NCBI GenBank assembly: GCA_905234355.1
Contig: CAJOHP010000182.1
Span: 3,594 to 15,926, forward strand
Length of the DNA: 12,333 nucleotides
Direction: 5' to 3'
Source: an uncultured Prevotella sp.
GTDB taxonomy: Bacteria; Bacteroidota; Bacteroidia; Bacteroidales; Bacteroidaceae
The notes under the pieces: model-generated
Told to the model about the DNA's origin: nothing
The model's database searches: none
The model's input: only the letters and a program-made list of their open reading frames with translations
Translations under genes and position numbers: made by a program
Shown: piece after piece, positions 1 through 7,650 of the stretch
Position numbering within the stretch: the stretch's first letter is position 1
Layout: every line of letters begins with the position of its first letter

Positions 1-560
1 ATGTCGTTGTTGTTGATATTGCTGATGGCCGAGGTGGCCTCGTCGGGCATCTCGTCGGAACCTAAGATGTATTCCTTTGCCAGCAGGCGCACGTCGTCCA
101 TGGCGGTGTTCCACTCGTGGTCGTCGTCGTCGGGCATGATCTCCGGGGCACTTTCTACGTGGCCGATGAGGTAGGGGTGCTCATTGACGATGTCGCCCAG
201 CTTTACACGTCCCAGACCCTGGATGATGGCTGTCTCGGTGTTGCCTGCCAGCGACAGCGTCCTCACCACACGGGCGTAGATGCCGTAGTCGAAGAGATCG
301 TCGCGGGTGGGCCTGTCTATGTCGGGGTCGCGCTGGCACACTACGGCGATGATGCTGTTCTTCCGCTCGGCCAGCCTCACCAGCTTCATGCTCGTGGGAC
401 GCCCGATGAAGATGGGGCACACGATGCCAGGAAACATCATGAGGTTTCTCACCGCAAGGATAGGCACCTCGGTGGGCGGGTCGATGTCGTAAATATCCTT
501 GAAATCACCCTCATAGTCGGATATCATCGAGAATCCGTGATTGTTCATATCATTGCTCAT
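1..560 (-). CDS. lon: Lon protease, N-terminal part (partial gene)
   Basis: ATP-dependent serine protease of the cytoplasm that degrades misfolded and regulatory proteins. Only the first ~186 residues lie in the window; the AAA+ and Ser-Lys protease domains lie beyond base 1. What is seen is the LAN (Lon N-terminal substrate-binding) domain. It contains VPILAVRNLMMFPG (residues ~32-45), then PIFIGRPTSMKLV, AVVCQRDP, and a beta-rich GIYARVVRTLSLAGNTETAIIQGLGRVKL segment typical of Lon. The start is uncertain. ATG at 560 (MSNDMNNHG) is chosen because a TAnnTTTG -7 box sits at 589-596, which would put the transcript start near 583. ATG at 578 is in frame but would leave only a few bases of leader. 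ATG 548 is also possible. The gene is divergent from the tRNA methyltransferase gene. Family identity is confident; the exact start is not. Confidence 0.9.
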   Translation of the reverse strand, partial: MSNDMNNHGFSMISDYEGDFKDIYDIDPPTEVPILAVRNLMMFPGIVCPIFIGRPTSMKLVRLAERKNSIIAVVCQRDPDIDRPTRDDLFDYGIYARVVRTLSLAGNTETAIIQGLGRVKLGDIVNEHPYLIGHVESAPEIMPDDDDHEWNTAMDDVRLLAKEYILGSDEMPDEATSAISNINNND

Positions 561-588
561 GTGAAGTACAAATTCCATAATTGAGGTG

Positions 589-596
589 CAAAGGTA
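589..596 (-). promoter_or_regulatory. Putative Bacteroidota -7 box for lon
   Basis: The minus strand reads TACCTTTG, matching the Bacteroidota -7 consensus TAnnTTTG. It ends 10 bp before ATG 578 and 28 bp before ATG 560. I see no convincing TTTG -33 element at a 19-21 bp spacing, so this rests on the -7 match and its position. Confidence 0.5.
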
Positions 597-639
597 GAAA
601 AAAGTTGTGAAATATGGGTTATCAATTATGAATATTTAG

Positions 640-647
640 TAACTTTG
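640..647 (+). promoter_or_regulatory. Putative Bacteroidota -7 box for the trmN6-like gene
   Basis: The plus strand reads TAACTTTG, matching TAnnTTTG, and ends 11 bp before the chosen ATG at 659. No clear -33 TTTG lies at the right spacing. Together with the lon box, it makes the AT-rich 561-658 gap a compact divergent promoter region. Confidence 0.5.
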
Positions 648-658
648 TGCCGAAAATT

Positions 659-1369
659 ATGTCAAAGGCTTATTTCTCTTTCAAGCAGTTTACGCTCTGC
701 CAGTCGCAATGCGGGATGAAAGTGGGCACCGACGGCACCCTTCTCGGTGCCTGGGCGTCGGGCGGCGAGCATATTCTCGACGTGGGCACGGGCACTGGCC
801 TGGTGGCGCTGATGATGGCCCAGCGCTACCCGGGGGCGCGTGTGACGGCCATCGACATCGACCCCTTGGCTGTCTCTCAGGCGCGGCAGAATGTGGCGGC
901 ATCGCCTTTTGCCGACAGGGTAGAGGTGCTGCTGTCCGATGTGCGGCATCATGGCCTGCATGCTCCTGTGCCCTATGACGCCATTGTGGCCAATCCTCCA
1001 TACTTCGAGCAGTCGCTGACCAGTCCCGACGCACAGCGCACGATGGCCCGCCACACGGCCACGCTGTCCTATCGTGAGCTGGCTGCTGCAGTGTGGCGGC
1101 TCCTGACAGACGGCGGCGTGTTTTCTGTTGTCATTCCTCAGGGGTGTCGCAGCAGAATGATGGGCGAGGCGCTGCTTGCCGGCTTCTCGCTGGTGGGCGA
1201 ATGTGGCGTGAAGACCACGCTCCGCAAACCCGTGCGCCGCTGTCTGCTGGCCTTTGCCAAGCATCCCGCACAGGTTGTGCAACGCTCAGAGGAGGTGCTG
1301 CAACTCGCTGACGGCAGTCGGTCGAAGTGGTATGACAGCCTCACACGCGACTTCTATTTAGAGAAATAA
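659..1369 (+). CDS. trmN6: tRNA1(Val) (adenine(37)-N6)-methyltransferase, TrmN6/YfiC family
   Basis: SAM-dependent enzyme expected to methylate N6 of A37 in tRNA-Val in the cytoplasm. The 236-residue protein has a Rossmann methyltransferase fold. Motif I is DVGTGTG (residues 41-47), the acidic loop after beta-2 is AIDIDP (65-69), and the adenine-N6 catalytic motif is NPPYF (112-116). The N-terminal KQFTLCQSQCGMKVGTDGTL is characteristic of the YfiC group, and the length fits. ATG 659 is preferred over an in-frame GTG at 647 because that GTG overlaps the -7 box. The gene is divergent from lon. Its last 29 bp overlap the 3' end of the convergent acyltransferase gene. The family is clear; the exact target nucleotide is carried over from the E. 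coli homologue. Confidence 0.88.
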   Translation: MSKAYFSFKQFTLCQSQCGMKVGTDGTLLGAWASGGEHILDVGTGTGLVALMMAQRYPGARVTAIDIDPLAVSQARQNVAASPFADRVEVLLSDVRHHGLHAPVPYDAIVANPPYFEQSLTSPDAQRTMARHTATLSYRELAAAVWRLLTDGGVFSVVIPQGCRSRMMGEALLAGFSLVGECGVKTTLRKPVRRCLLAFAKHPAQVVQRSEEVLQLADGSRSKWYDSLTRDFYLEK

Positions 1370-2474
1370 AATGAGAAATGAGATATTGGCAGGCGATGGG
1401 CAGGCCTACTCCCACGATGGTGTAGGGCACCCAGAAGAAGTCGTCGGCGGCATGGTCGTGGATGACCATGTGGCAGCCTATCTGTCGCCAGTCGAGGTCG
1501 TAGTAGAGTATCTTCATCACGCTCACGACCTTGTAGCTGATGATGTGGAAGACGAAGACGCACAGGGTGTTGTCGCCCAGATAGACCAGAAAGCGCCGCA
1601 GGCGGCTGTGCTCGTGTCGGTCTATGCGTGTGGCGACGTCGTAGGTCATCAGGCATCCGCAGATGGCCGGCAGTGGCAGCGAAAGGAACTGCTCGAAGGA
1701 TGAGCGCCAGTTCATGTTGGCCGTGAGGCTGACGGAGAAGAGACAGACGATGGCGAAGCAGGCTGCTGTGGTCCACCAACGCGGGCGATACAGGTGCTGC
1801 CATTGTCTGAACAGGAATCCGCACCCGAAGAAGAAGCAGCCCATCAGTTCGCGGTAGCCTCCCTGCACGAGGGTGATGACCTTCAGTCCCTCTGCACACT
1901 TCCATCCGGCCAGCAGCATGGGCACGAGACAGGCCAGTAGGGGCATCCACAGCCGGTAGGCCATGTCGTCAGGAGCCGTCAGCGGGCGGTAGCGGAGCCA
2001 CAGGCGTCTGACCAGCTTGAAGACGACCAGATAGAGGATGCTGGCCACGAGCAGGCCGCGGAAGAACCAGAAGGCGCCCAGGAGAAACTCGTCGTAGCCG
2101 CCCATGGCCGATACCATGTTCCACAGCCGCTGGCAAGCCTGATGCCAGTTGTAGGGGTGGGTCACGCCGCCGGTCCAGTTGCCATACTGCTCGTTGAGCA
2201 CGCCGATGCGGAACCACAGGTTGTGTATCACGAGGAAGATGACTGACCATTTGAGAAAGGGCAGATAGAGCCCGCGCAGCCGCTTTTTCACGAAAGTGGC
2301 TTCGTCGTCGAGGTAGCGCAGGGAGAAGAAGTAGCCGGCAGCCATGAAGAAGAGCGGCATGTGAAACTCGTAGAGGAAGTTTGACAGCACGCTCGGGCAG
2401 TCTGCGTGGCCCATGACCATCAGGATGATGGCTATGGCCTTGCAAATGGATATGGTGGTGTTGCGCTTGTTCAC
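1341..2474 (-). CDS. Membrane acyltransferase, acyltransferase 3 family
   Basis: Integral membrane protein of 377 residues that probably moves an acyl group, often acetyl, from a cytoplasmic donor onto a cell-surface glycan or lipid. It shows the family's N-terminal signature: KAIAIILMVMGHADCP (His 23) and the FHMPLFF motif (37-43) followed by AAGYFF. About ten hydrophobic helices continue to the C-terminus. The start is GTG at 2474, 6 bp after the phospholipase D stop codon. The next in-frame Met would cut into the first helix and lose no less of the signature, so GTG is the better choice. It is the last gene of the kdsA block, and its 3' end overlaps trmN6 by 29 bp. The substrate is unknown. 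LPS, O-antigen or another surface glycan is inferred only from the neighbours. Confidence 0.85.
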   Translation of the reverse strand: MNKRNTTISICKAIAIILMVMGHADCPSVLSNFLYEFHMPLFFMAAGYFFSLRYLDDEATFVKKRLRGLYLPFLKWSVIFLVIHNLWFRIGVLNEQYGNWTGGVTHPYNWHQACQRLWNMVSAMGGYDEFLLGAFWFFRGLLVASILYLVVFKLVRRLWLRYRPLTAPDDMAYRLWMPLLACLVPMLLAGWKCAEGLKVITLVQGGYRELMGCFFFGCGFLFRQWQHLYRPRWWTTAACFAIVCLFSVSLTANMNWRSSFEQFLSLPLPAICGCLMTYDVATRIDRHEHSRLRRFLVYLGDNTLCVFVFHIISYKVVSVMKILYYDLDWRQIGCHMVIHDHAADDFFWVPYTIVGVGLPIACQYLISHFISLNRSRV

Positions 2475-2480
2475 GGTGTG

Positions 2481-3857
2481 CTACAGGAATGGTGTGAGCA
2501 GATGGGCGAACCATCCACGAAACTTCTGCCAGGGTGTGCGCCACTCGTCCCACAGCTCGGGGGTGAGCTGCTTGCTCTGCTTCTTGTCGCGGTCGAACAT
2601 GCGGTCGAGCTCGAGCGTGGTGTTGCGGTCGATGACGACGGCGTTCTCCTCGTAGTCGAAGCGCATGCTGCGTGCATCCAGATTGGTCGACCCCACGGTG
2701 CATAGACGTCCGTCGACCATCATAATCTTGGAGTGGTGGAATCCCGGCTGATAGAGCCACACGGTGGCGCCGCGCTTCATAAGCTTGTGCGCGTTGTAGT
2801 AGACGCAGTCGGGCGTGAGCGGTATGTCGCTTTTTGCCGATACCATGATCTCCACTTTCACGCCTCTGTCGATGGCGCGTTTGATGGCTTTCTTCACCGA
2901 GGGCACGAGGGTGAAGTAGGGGTTGATGATGCGCAGCGAGTCTTGCGCATCGTCGATGGCGCCGACATAGAGGCGGCGCATCACGTCGTTGGTGGTGCGT
3001 GGCTCGCGGTTGGCTATGCCCACGAGCTTGTGGCCGGCGGTGGCTGTGGTGTCGGGCTTGAGGCCCTGGAAGTGGTGTGGCTCGTAGGCTCTGAAGTACT
3101 TCGGCTTCCAGATGTCTTCGCCGGTCACCTTCTGCCAGATGCGTGCAAAGATGAGCTGCAGCTCGTGTACCGCGCCGCCCTCTATGCGGCAGTGCATGTC
3201 GCGCCACTGGCCCACTTGCTCCGTGCCGTTGATGTAGTAGTCGGCCACGTTCATGCCGCCCGTATAGGCTATCTGCCCGTCGATGACTACTATCTTGCGG
3301 TGGTCGCGTGGCCAGATGTGGTTGACCCAGGGAAAGACGATGGGGTCGAACTCCCAGATGTCTATGCTGTCGCGCCGCAGGGCTTCCACGTGGCGCTTGA
3401 GCAGTGGCTGGTTGTTGGAGTCGTTGCCGAAGCCGTCGAAGAGTGCCCGCACCTCGACTCCCTCGCGGCGCTTCTCGCGCAGCAGGTCGAAGAGCAGCAT
3501 GGCGATGGAGTCGTTGCGGAAGTTGAAGTACTCCAGGTGTATGCTCTCTCTGGCCTGGCGTATGGCGTGGAACATGTCGTCGAACTTCTCACGGCCCGAC
3601 ATGAGCAGCGTGACGCTGTTGTTGTGGGAGAAGTTGATGCCGTAGTTCTCAAGCTGCCGGAGCAGCAGCGAGTCGGCCGTCTGCTGGCCGAAGACCTGAA
3701 GGGGTGCAAGTGCCATGACTGCCATTGCCGTGCAGACGATGTGCTTGCCTGATATTATCCTTTTCACAATCTTATCGTGTTGTTTCTTTGATGTTGCTTG
3801 CCTGAGCTGTTCTTCCTTTTTTTTGTTTCGGTATGAGGTGTTTACCCGCTTTGTCAT
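2481..3857 (-). CDS. Phospholipase D / cardiolipin synthase family protein, exported or membrane-anchored
   Basis: Two-HKD phosphatidyltransferase-type enzyme. HKD motif 1 is HRKIVVID (H186, K188, D193) followed by GGMN. HKD motif 2 is HSKIMMVD (H375, K377, D382) followed by GSTN. This arrangement fits cardiolipin synthases and related phospholipases, so the likely chemistry is phosphodiester transfer or hydrolysis on phospholipids. In place of the two N-terminal helices of E. coli ClsA it has one hydrophobic stretch (residues ~39-57) ending VFGQ, like a signal peptide. ATG 3857 lies 3 bp after the regulator's stop. However, the first ~30 codons are Lys/Gln-rich and A/T-ending, unlike the GC-ending gene body. 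A GTG at 3767 would give a compact signal peptide beginning MKRIISGKH, so the true start may be there. Substrate and final location are inferred. Confidence 0.88.
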   Translation of the reverse strand: MTKRVNTSYRNKKKEEQLRQATSKKQHDKIVKRIISGKHIVCTAMAVMALAPLQVFGQQTADSLLLRQLENYGINFSHNNSVTLLMSGREKFDDMFHAIRQARESIHLEYFNFRNDSIAMLLFDLLREKRREGVEVRALFDGFGNDSNNQPLLKRHVEALRRDSIDIWEFDPIVFPWVNHIWPRDHRKIVVIDGQIAYTGGMNVADYYINGTEQVGQWRDMHCRIEGGAVHELQLIFARIWQKVTGEDIWKPKYFRAYEPHHFQGLKPDTTATAGHKLVGIANREPRTTNDVMRRLYVGAIDDAQDSLRIINPYFTLVPSVKKAIKRAIDRGVKVEIMVSAKSDIPLTPDCVYYNAHKLMKRGATVWLYQPGFHHSKIMMVDGRLCTVGSTNLDARSMRFDYEENAVVIDRNTTLELDRMFDRDKKQSKQLTPELWDEWRTPWQKFRGWFAHLLTPFL

Positions 3858-3860
3858 GGG

Positions 3861-4415
3861 CTATCCCCGATACTTCTGCCTGTATTCTGTGGGCGACATG
3901 CCGAAGCGCTCCTTGAAGAGCGTGATAAACTGGTCGCCTGTGGCAAAGCCAATGTTGGTGGCCAGCTCGGTCATGTTGATGTTGGTGCGTTTGAGCAGCA
4001 GGCAGGCGTTTTTCAGCCTGACGTCGCGCACCACCTCGGCGGGCGTCTTTCCTGTGATGTCGCGCACTTTCTGGAAGAAGGGCCTCATGGCCATGCCCAT
4101 GGCCTGCGCCATCTCCTCGAGGTTGATTTGTCCGCGGCTCATGTTCTGCTGCACATACTGCTCAATGCTGTTGAGCAGGCGCTGGTCCATGGCGTCTGCC
4201 ATGCTCCAGGCATCGTCGCGCTGTACGGTGGGCATTCCCGCCACGTCGTTGCGGTGTACCGACCTGATGGTCACGGCCTGTATCTGGTCGTCGTCGTTGT
4301 CGTCCTGCATGGGTTTGTAGCTGCCGTAGTCTATGGTCTCGGTGGCTGTGGTCATGCTCGAGTTGCGGTCTTCGAGCATGCGTGTCTCGGCACCTTCTAT
4401 CACGTTGCTTGCCAC
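3861..4415 (-). CDS. AraC-type DNA-binding domain of the sensor/regulator, in the shifted frame
   Basis: This frame carries the DNA-binding end of the large regulator read upstream in another frame. The last ~100 residues hold two helix-turn-helix units. The first is around INLEEMAQAMGM (residues ~97-108). The second is around NMTELATNIGFATGDQF (147-163), ending FGMSPTEYRQKYR, the typical AraC C-terminal signature. Before it lies an acidic linker (residues 13-75) containing DDNDDD. The frame is open upstream through the junction at 4422-4425, so 4415 (GTG) is only the first possible start codon, not a supported one. No ribosome-binding site or promoter precedes it. A +1 shift at CCC-C would fuse it to the receiver-like domain. 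The stop lies 3 bp before the phospholipase D ATG. Binding sites are unknown. Confidence 0.8.
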   Translation of the reverse strand: MASNVIEGAETRMLEDRNSSMTTATETIDYGSYKPMQDDNDDDQIQAVTIRSVHRNDVAGMPTVQRDDAWSMADAMDQRLLNSIEQYVQQNMSRGQINLEEMAQAMGMAMRPFFQKVRDITGKTPAEVVRDVRLKNACLLLKRTNINMTELATNIGFATGDQFITLFKERFGMSPTEYRQKYRG

Positions 4416-7400
4416 CTCTATGGGGCCGATGCAGCTTGTTGAAGCGGGCCACAGCCTCCTGCAGGTTGAAGGGCTTGCCCAGATAGTCGTCGGCAGCCAT
4501 GGTGAGGTCTTTGGCCACCATTTCCTTGCCCGAGAGTTTGGCGTCGGTGAGCAGCACGAACTTTATCTTGTAGAGCGTCGTGTTCGACTTGATTTTGTTG
4601 CACAGCTCCGTGCCGGTCATGCCGGGCAGGTCCTGCTTGCACACCACGATGTCGGGCATGAGTGTCTCTATGTCGAGCAGGGCGGTCCGTGCGTCGGCAT
4701 AGGCATGCACCTCGTAGATGCTGTGCAGGTGATAGACGATGTACTTGCGGAAGCTGTCGTTGTCGTCGATGAGGAACATGGTGAATCCCGACACCGGCTG
4801 CTCGCCTTTGTTGGACTTTATCTCGTAGGTGAGCTCGTCGCTGACGGTGTCTGGCAGTGTCATCTCGCCGTGGCTGTCGAGCTGGAACTGTCTGTTCACC
4901 TTCTGCTTGGCTTTCTGCTCAGGGTTTTCGAGCAGCGACTGCATGTCGCTCACCCGTGTGATGACCTGCAGCATCTGCGAGTGCAGGCTGTTGAGCTGTT
5001 CGCGCTCTTCTATTGAGGTGTCGCGCTCGGAGAGGTTCATGATGATGGAGGTCATGCGCGACATGGGCTGTCTGAGGTCGTCGCTCGTGGCCTTTATCTC
5101 CTCTCGCTGCAGGGCGAGCTCGGCCAGCACGGCTTTCTTCTTCTTCCACATGGCGCGCATCTGGTCTATGCCTTTCTTCCAGATATAGACGAGCACGATG
5201 GCGAGCATGGCATAGATGACGAGCATCCATGTCTGTGCCCACCATGGCCGTCCGATGGTGATGGTGAGCACGGTCTCCTGGTCGCTGATGGCTCGTTTGC
5301 CCTCGTCGGTCATGGCTTTCACGGTGAGCTTGTATGTGCCGAAAGGCACGTCGGTGAAGACCACGCCGTGCTTCAGTGCGTCGTAGTGCCAATAGTGGCT
5401 GTCGAGTCCTTCCACCTTGGCCTGGTACTGCATGCGCTCGCTGAGATTGTAGTCGCCTGCCGCAAACTTGATGGTGAAGGTGTTCTGCGAGTTGCCGAGC
5501 TTGATGCTGTGCGAGGTGGCCAGTGCCTGTGGCAGTACCACATGGCCGTCGTATTCGTGTCCGGTGAGTATCTCTTCTTCGCCGATGAAGAGCTGCGAGA
5601 GGATGACGGAAGGCAGTTTCTCGCGCTCGTCGGCGGTCTTGGGCCTGATGCGGCTCACGCCGTAGAGACCGCCTAGGAGTACCTCGCCGTTTTTCTTGGT
5701 GATGATGGCTCCGGGGTTGAACTCGTTGCCCTGCAGGCCGTCGCTCTGGTTGTAGTTGTAGAGGCCGTAGTTGAAGCGTCCCTCCTCGTGGTTGCGCTCG
5801 AGGACGATGCGGCAGACGCCGTTGCTCGTGGTGATCCACATGCTGTGGTTCTTGTCTTCGGTGATGCCGCACACGTTGTTGTTGCACAGTCCCTGCTTCT
5901 CGGTGATGTAGTCCAGCTCGCCGCTTTCCATGTTCAGCACGTTGATGCCTTCGCGGGTGCCTATCCATATCAGTCCGCGACTGTCTTCGCATACCTGTGT
6001 GACGTAGGTGTTGGTGAAGCGCTTGGTGTTCGTCGGGTTGCCTGTGTAGTGCTTCATCTCGCCGGTCGAGAGGTTCATGATGGTGAGTCCCTCGGAGAGT
6101 CCTATGAGCATGTTGTTGCCTTTGCCGTAGCACAGTGCCGTGACGTTGTCGGTCTGCAGATTGTTGCGTTTCTTGGTGTAGCTGGTGAAGGTGTTCATGC
6201 GCAGGTTGTAGGTCTGCAAGCCTTTCTCGGTGGCTATCCAGAGGCTGCCGTTCTTGTCGGTGCACAGGGCGTGTATGTGGTCGTCGATGAGTGTGATGGC
6301 GTCGCCTTCCTTTTGTGAGTAGATGGTGGTGGTGCCGTTCTGTATGCGTGTGAGTCCGTTCTGCTGCGAGCCCACCCAGATGCTTCCGTCGGGCGTGGTG
6401 GCCATGGCTGTCACGTGGAGCGAGGCGAGCTGTCCGCCAAAGCCCACGATGCCGTTGTCGCTCGTGCCGTACCAGACGGCGCTGTCGCTGCCCTGTGTCA
6501 TCGCTGTGATGTCGCCCAGGGGTGAGGAGACAAACTTGTAGATGTTCTCGCCCCAGAAGGCCACTCCCGACTTGGCGGTGCCCACCCAGAGCAGGTCGGT
6601 GTTGTCCACATAGACGCTGCGTATGCCCACGGTGGGTGTGTAGGGCTTGCCGTTGGTGGTCATCAGCTGTGTGGGTGCAGCGTTCATCATGGTGGGCTGT
6701 GTCACCTCCATGAGGTGTGTGTCCACATTGGCCTTGATGAGTCCGTGCCTGTTGGTGGCTATCCAGATGTTGCCTTTGCGGTCGCCTGCCATGCTGTTGA
6801 CGGCATAGTCCACACCGTTGCCGGTGAGTCCCAGCTGGTTGCCTATGGTGGTGTCCCACACGCCTGTGCGCTTGTTGAGCACGAAGAGCGTGCCCTGTCC
6901 GTAGAGCCAGATGTTGTCGTGCTGGTCGGCAAAGGCGTGCAGGGAGCTACTCTTTCGCAGTCCCTGCTGTGCCACTTGGCGGTTGATCCACACCACGCGC
7001 TGCTGGTGGGTCACGTCGCAGCAGGCCATCATGCCGTTGTCGTAGACGAAGATGGCGCCGTCCTTACACTCGCTGATGGAGCATACCTGTCCTTCGGGCA
7101 GTCCGTTGCTGTCGTCGTTCATGGTAAATTCGAACAGTGTCTGCTGCTCGGTGTTGAAGCAGACGACTAGCTTCTTCTTCTGCAGTACGCCCCAGATGTT
7201 TTTCTGTCTGTCGCGATAGACAATGTCGGGCACATCCTTCACGCCTATCTTTCCGAAGGCCTGGTGCATGTCTCTTTCGAAGCTCTCGCTCTCTGGGTGG
7301 TAGATGCAGTAGCCGGTGGAGGTCTTCACCCAGAGGCTGCCGTCGCCGGTCCACTCCTGCAGGCTGATGATATAGCTGTCGGGCAGCGACGAGCCGTCTT

Positions 7401-7620
7401 GGGAGTCAGACTGGAAGTGCTTGAAGGTGTAGCCGTCGTAGCGGTAGAGTCCCGCAGGGGTGCCCATCCACATGAAGCCGCGGGAGTCCTTCAGGATGCA
7501 GTTGATCTGGCTCGATGTGAGGCCGTCTTTGGCATCGAGCGACTTAAACAGATAGCTGCCTGCCACAGCCAGTGGGAGCAGTAGGAGTAGTATGCATAAT
7601 AGTCTCTTGATCAGTCTCAT
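4162..7620 (-). CDS. Periplasmic-propeller membrane sensor with degenerate kinase and receiver parts (hybrid two-component-like)
   Basis: The reading frame gives 1152 residues, but only the first ~1066 look real. The remaining ~86, Arg/His/Gln-rich, are out-of-frame AraC sequence. Domain order: signal peptide (1-20); a two-component regulator propeller with repeated blades such as DSRGFMWMGTPAGLYRYDG (45-63), KGNIWIATN (282-290), NGSLWIATEKGL (457-468) and SRGLIWIGTREGIN (547-560); a Y_Y_Y domain (~705-790); one membrane helix (~797-814); a DHp-like coiled coil (~830-897); and a receiver-like domain (~945-1062). Two features are odd. The H-box reads DDLRQPM with no phospho-accepting His, and no HATPase domain follows. 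In the receiver, the acidic pair D952-D953 and K1049 of GKPF are kept, but the phospho-Asp position is K995 (IVVCKQDLPG). It lies 30 bp after kpsF. Probably it senses an envelope ligand; which one cannot be told. Confidence 0.87.
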   Translation of the reverse strand: MRLIKRLLCILLLLLPLAVAGSYLFKSLDAKDGLTSSQINCILKDSRGFMWMGTPAGLYRYDGYTFKHFQSDSQDGSSLPDSYIISLQEWTGDGSLWVKTSTGYCIYHPESESFERDMHQAFGKIGVKDVPDIVYRDRQKNIWGVLQKKKLVVCFNTEQQTLFEFTMNDDSNGLPEGQVCSISECKDGAIFVYDNGMMACCDVTHQQRVVWINRQVAQQGLRKSSSLHAFADQHDNIWLYGQGTLFVLNKRTGVWDTTIGNQLGLTGNGVDYAVNSMAGDRKGNIWIATNRHGLIKANVDTHLMEVTQPTMMNAAPTQLMTTNGKPYTPTVGIRSVYVDNTDLLWVGTAKSGVAFWGENIYKFVSSPLGDITAMTQGSDSAVWYGTSDNGIVGFGGQLASLHVTAMATTPDGSIWVGSQQNGLTRIQNGTTTIYSQKEGDAITLIDDHIHALCTDKNGSLWIATEKGLQTYNLRMNTFTSYTKKRNNLQTDNVTALCYGKGNNMLIGLSEGLTIMNLSTGEMKHYTGNPTNTKRFTNTYVTQVCEDSRGLIWIGTREGINVLNMESGELDYITEKQGLCNNNVCGITEDKNHSMWITTSNGVCRIVLERNHEEGRFNYGLYNYNQSDGLQGNEFNPGAIITKKNGEVLLGGLYGVSRIRPKTADEREKLPSVILSQLFIGEEEILTGHEYDGHVVLPQALATSHSIKLGNSQNTFTIKFAAGDYNLSERMQYQAKVEGLDSHYWHYDALKHGVVFTDVPFGTYKLTVKAMTDEGKRAISDQETVLTITIGRPWWAQTWMLVIYAMLAIVLVYIWKKGIDQMRAMWKKKKAVLAELALQREEIKATSDDLRQPMSRMTSIIMNLSERDTSIEEREQLNSLHSQMLQVITRVSDMQSLLENPEQKAKQKVNRQFQLDSHGEMTLPDTVSDELTYEIKSNKGEQPVSGFTMFLIDDNDSFRKYIVYHLHSIYEVHAYADARTALLDIETLMPDIVVCKQDLPGMTGTELCNKIKSNTTLYKIKFVLLTDAKLSGKEMVAKDLTMAADDYLGKPFNLQEAVARFNKLHRPHRGGKQRDRRCRDTHARRPQLEHDHSHRDHRLRQLQTHAGRQRRRPDTGRDHQVGTPQRRGGNAHRTARRCLEHGRRHGPAPAQQH
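4422..4425 (-). other. Frameshift junction in the sensor/AraC regulator
   Basis: On the minus strand the sensor frame reads CGG CCC CAT. Moving one base forward at the CCCC run gives CGG CCC (C) ATA GAG GTG and enters the AraC frame. The joined protein would be 1252 residues with the normal receiver-linker-AraC order. The run may contain one extra C by mutation or sequencing error, or it may be a site of +1 frameshifting. CCC-N is a known +1-prone codon context for proline tRNAs. The exact position is the most economical choice; the frames could be joined a few codons either side. Confidence 0.7.
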
Positions 7621-7650
7621 GGTGTTTCGTCGTGTGAGTGTTGGTGAGTG

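Noticed and set aside
1969..3207. A 412-codon minus-strand frame spanning the phospholipase D and acyltransferase genes
   Set aside because: Arg/His/Pro-rich shadow frame crossing a gene boundary; both true frames have clear family motifs.
2733..3752. A 339-codon open frame on the plus strand
   Set aside because: It is antisense to the phospholipase D-type gene, is rich in Val/His/Asp from mirrored codons, and matches no family; the minus frame has both HKD motifs.
3817..3824. A run of eight T as a possible terminator between regulator and phospholipase D gene
   Set aside because: Transcription here is on the minus strand, where the run is A8, and no stem precedes it in the right direction.
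4919..6859. A 646-codon open frame on the minus strand inside the sensor gene
   Set aside because: It is Arg/His/Gln-rich, the usual composition of a shifted frame of GC-rich DNA, while the other frame shows propeller blades and a membrane helix.
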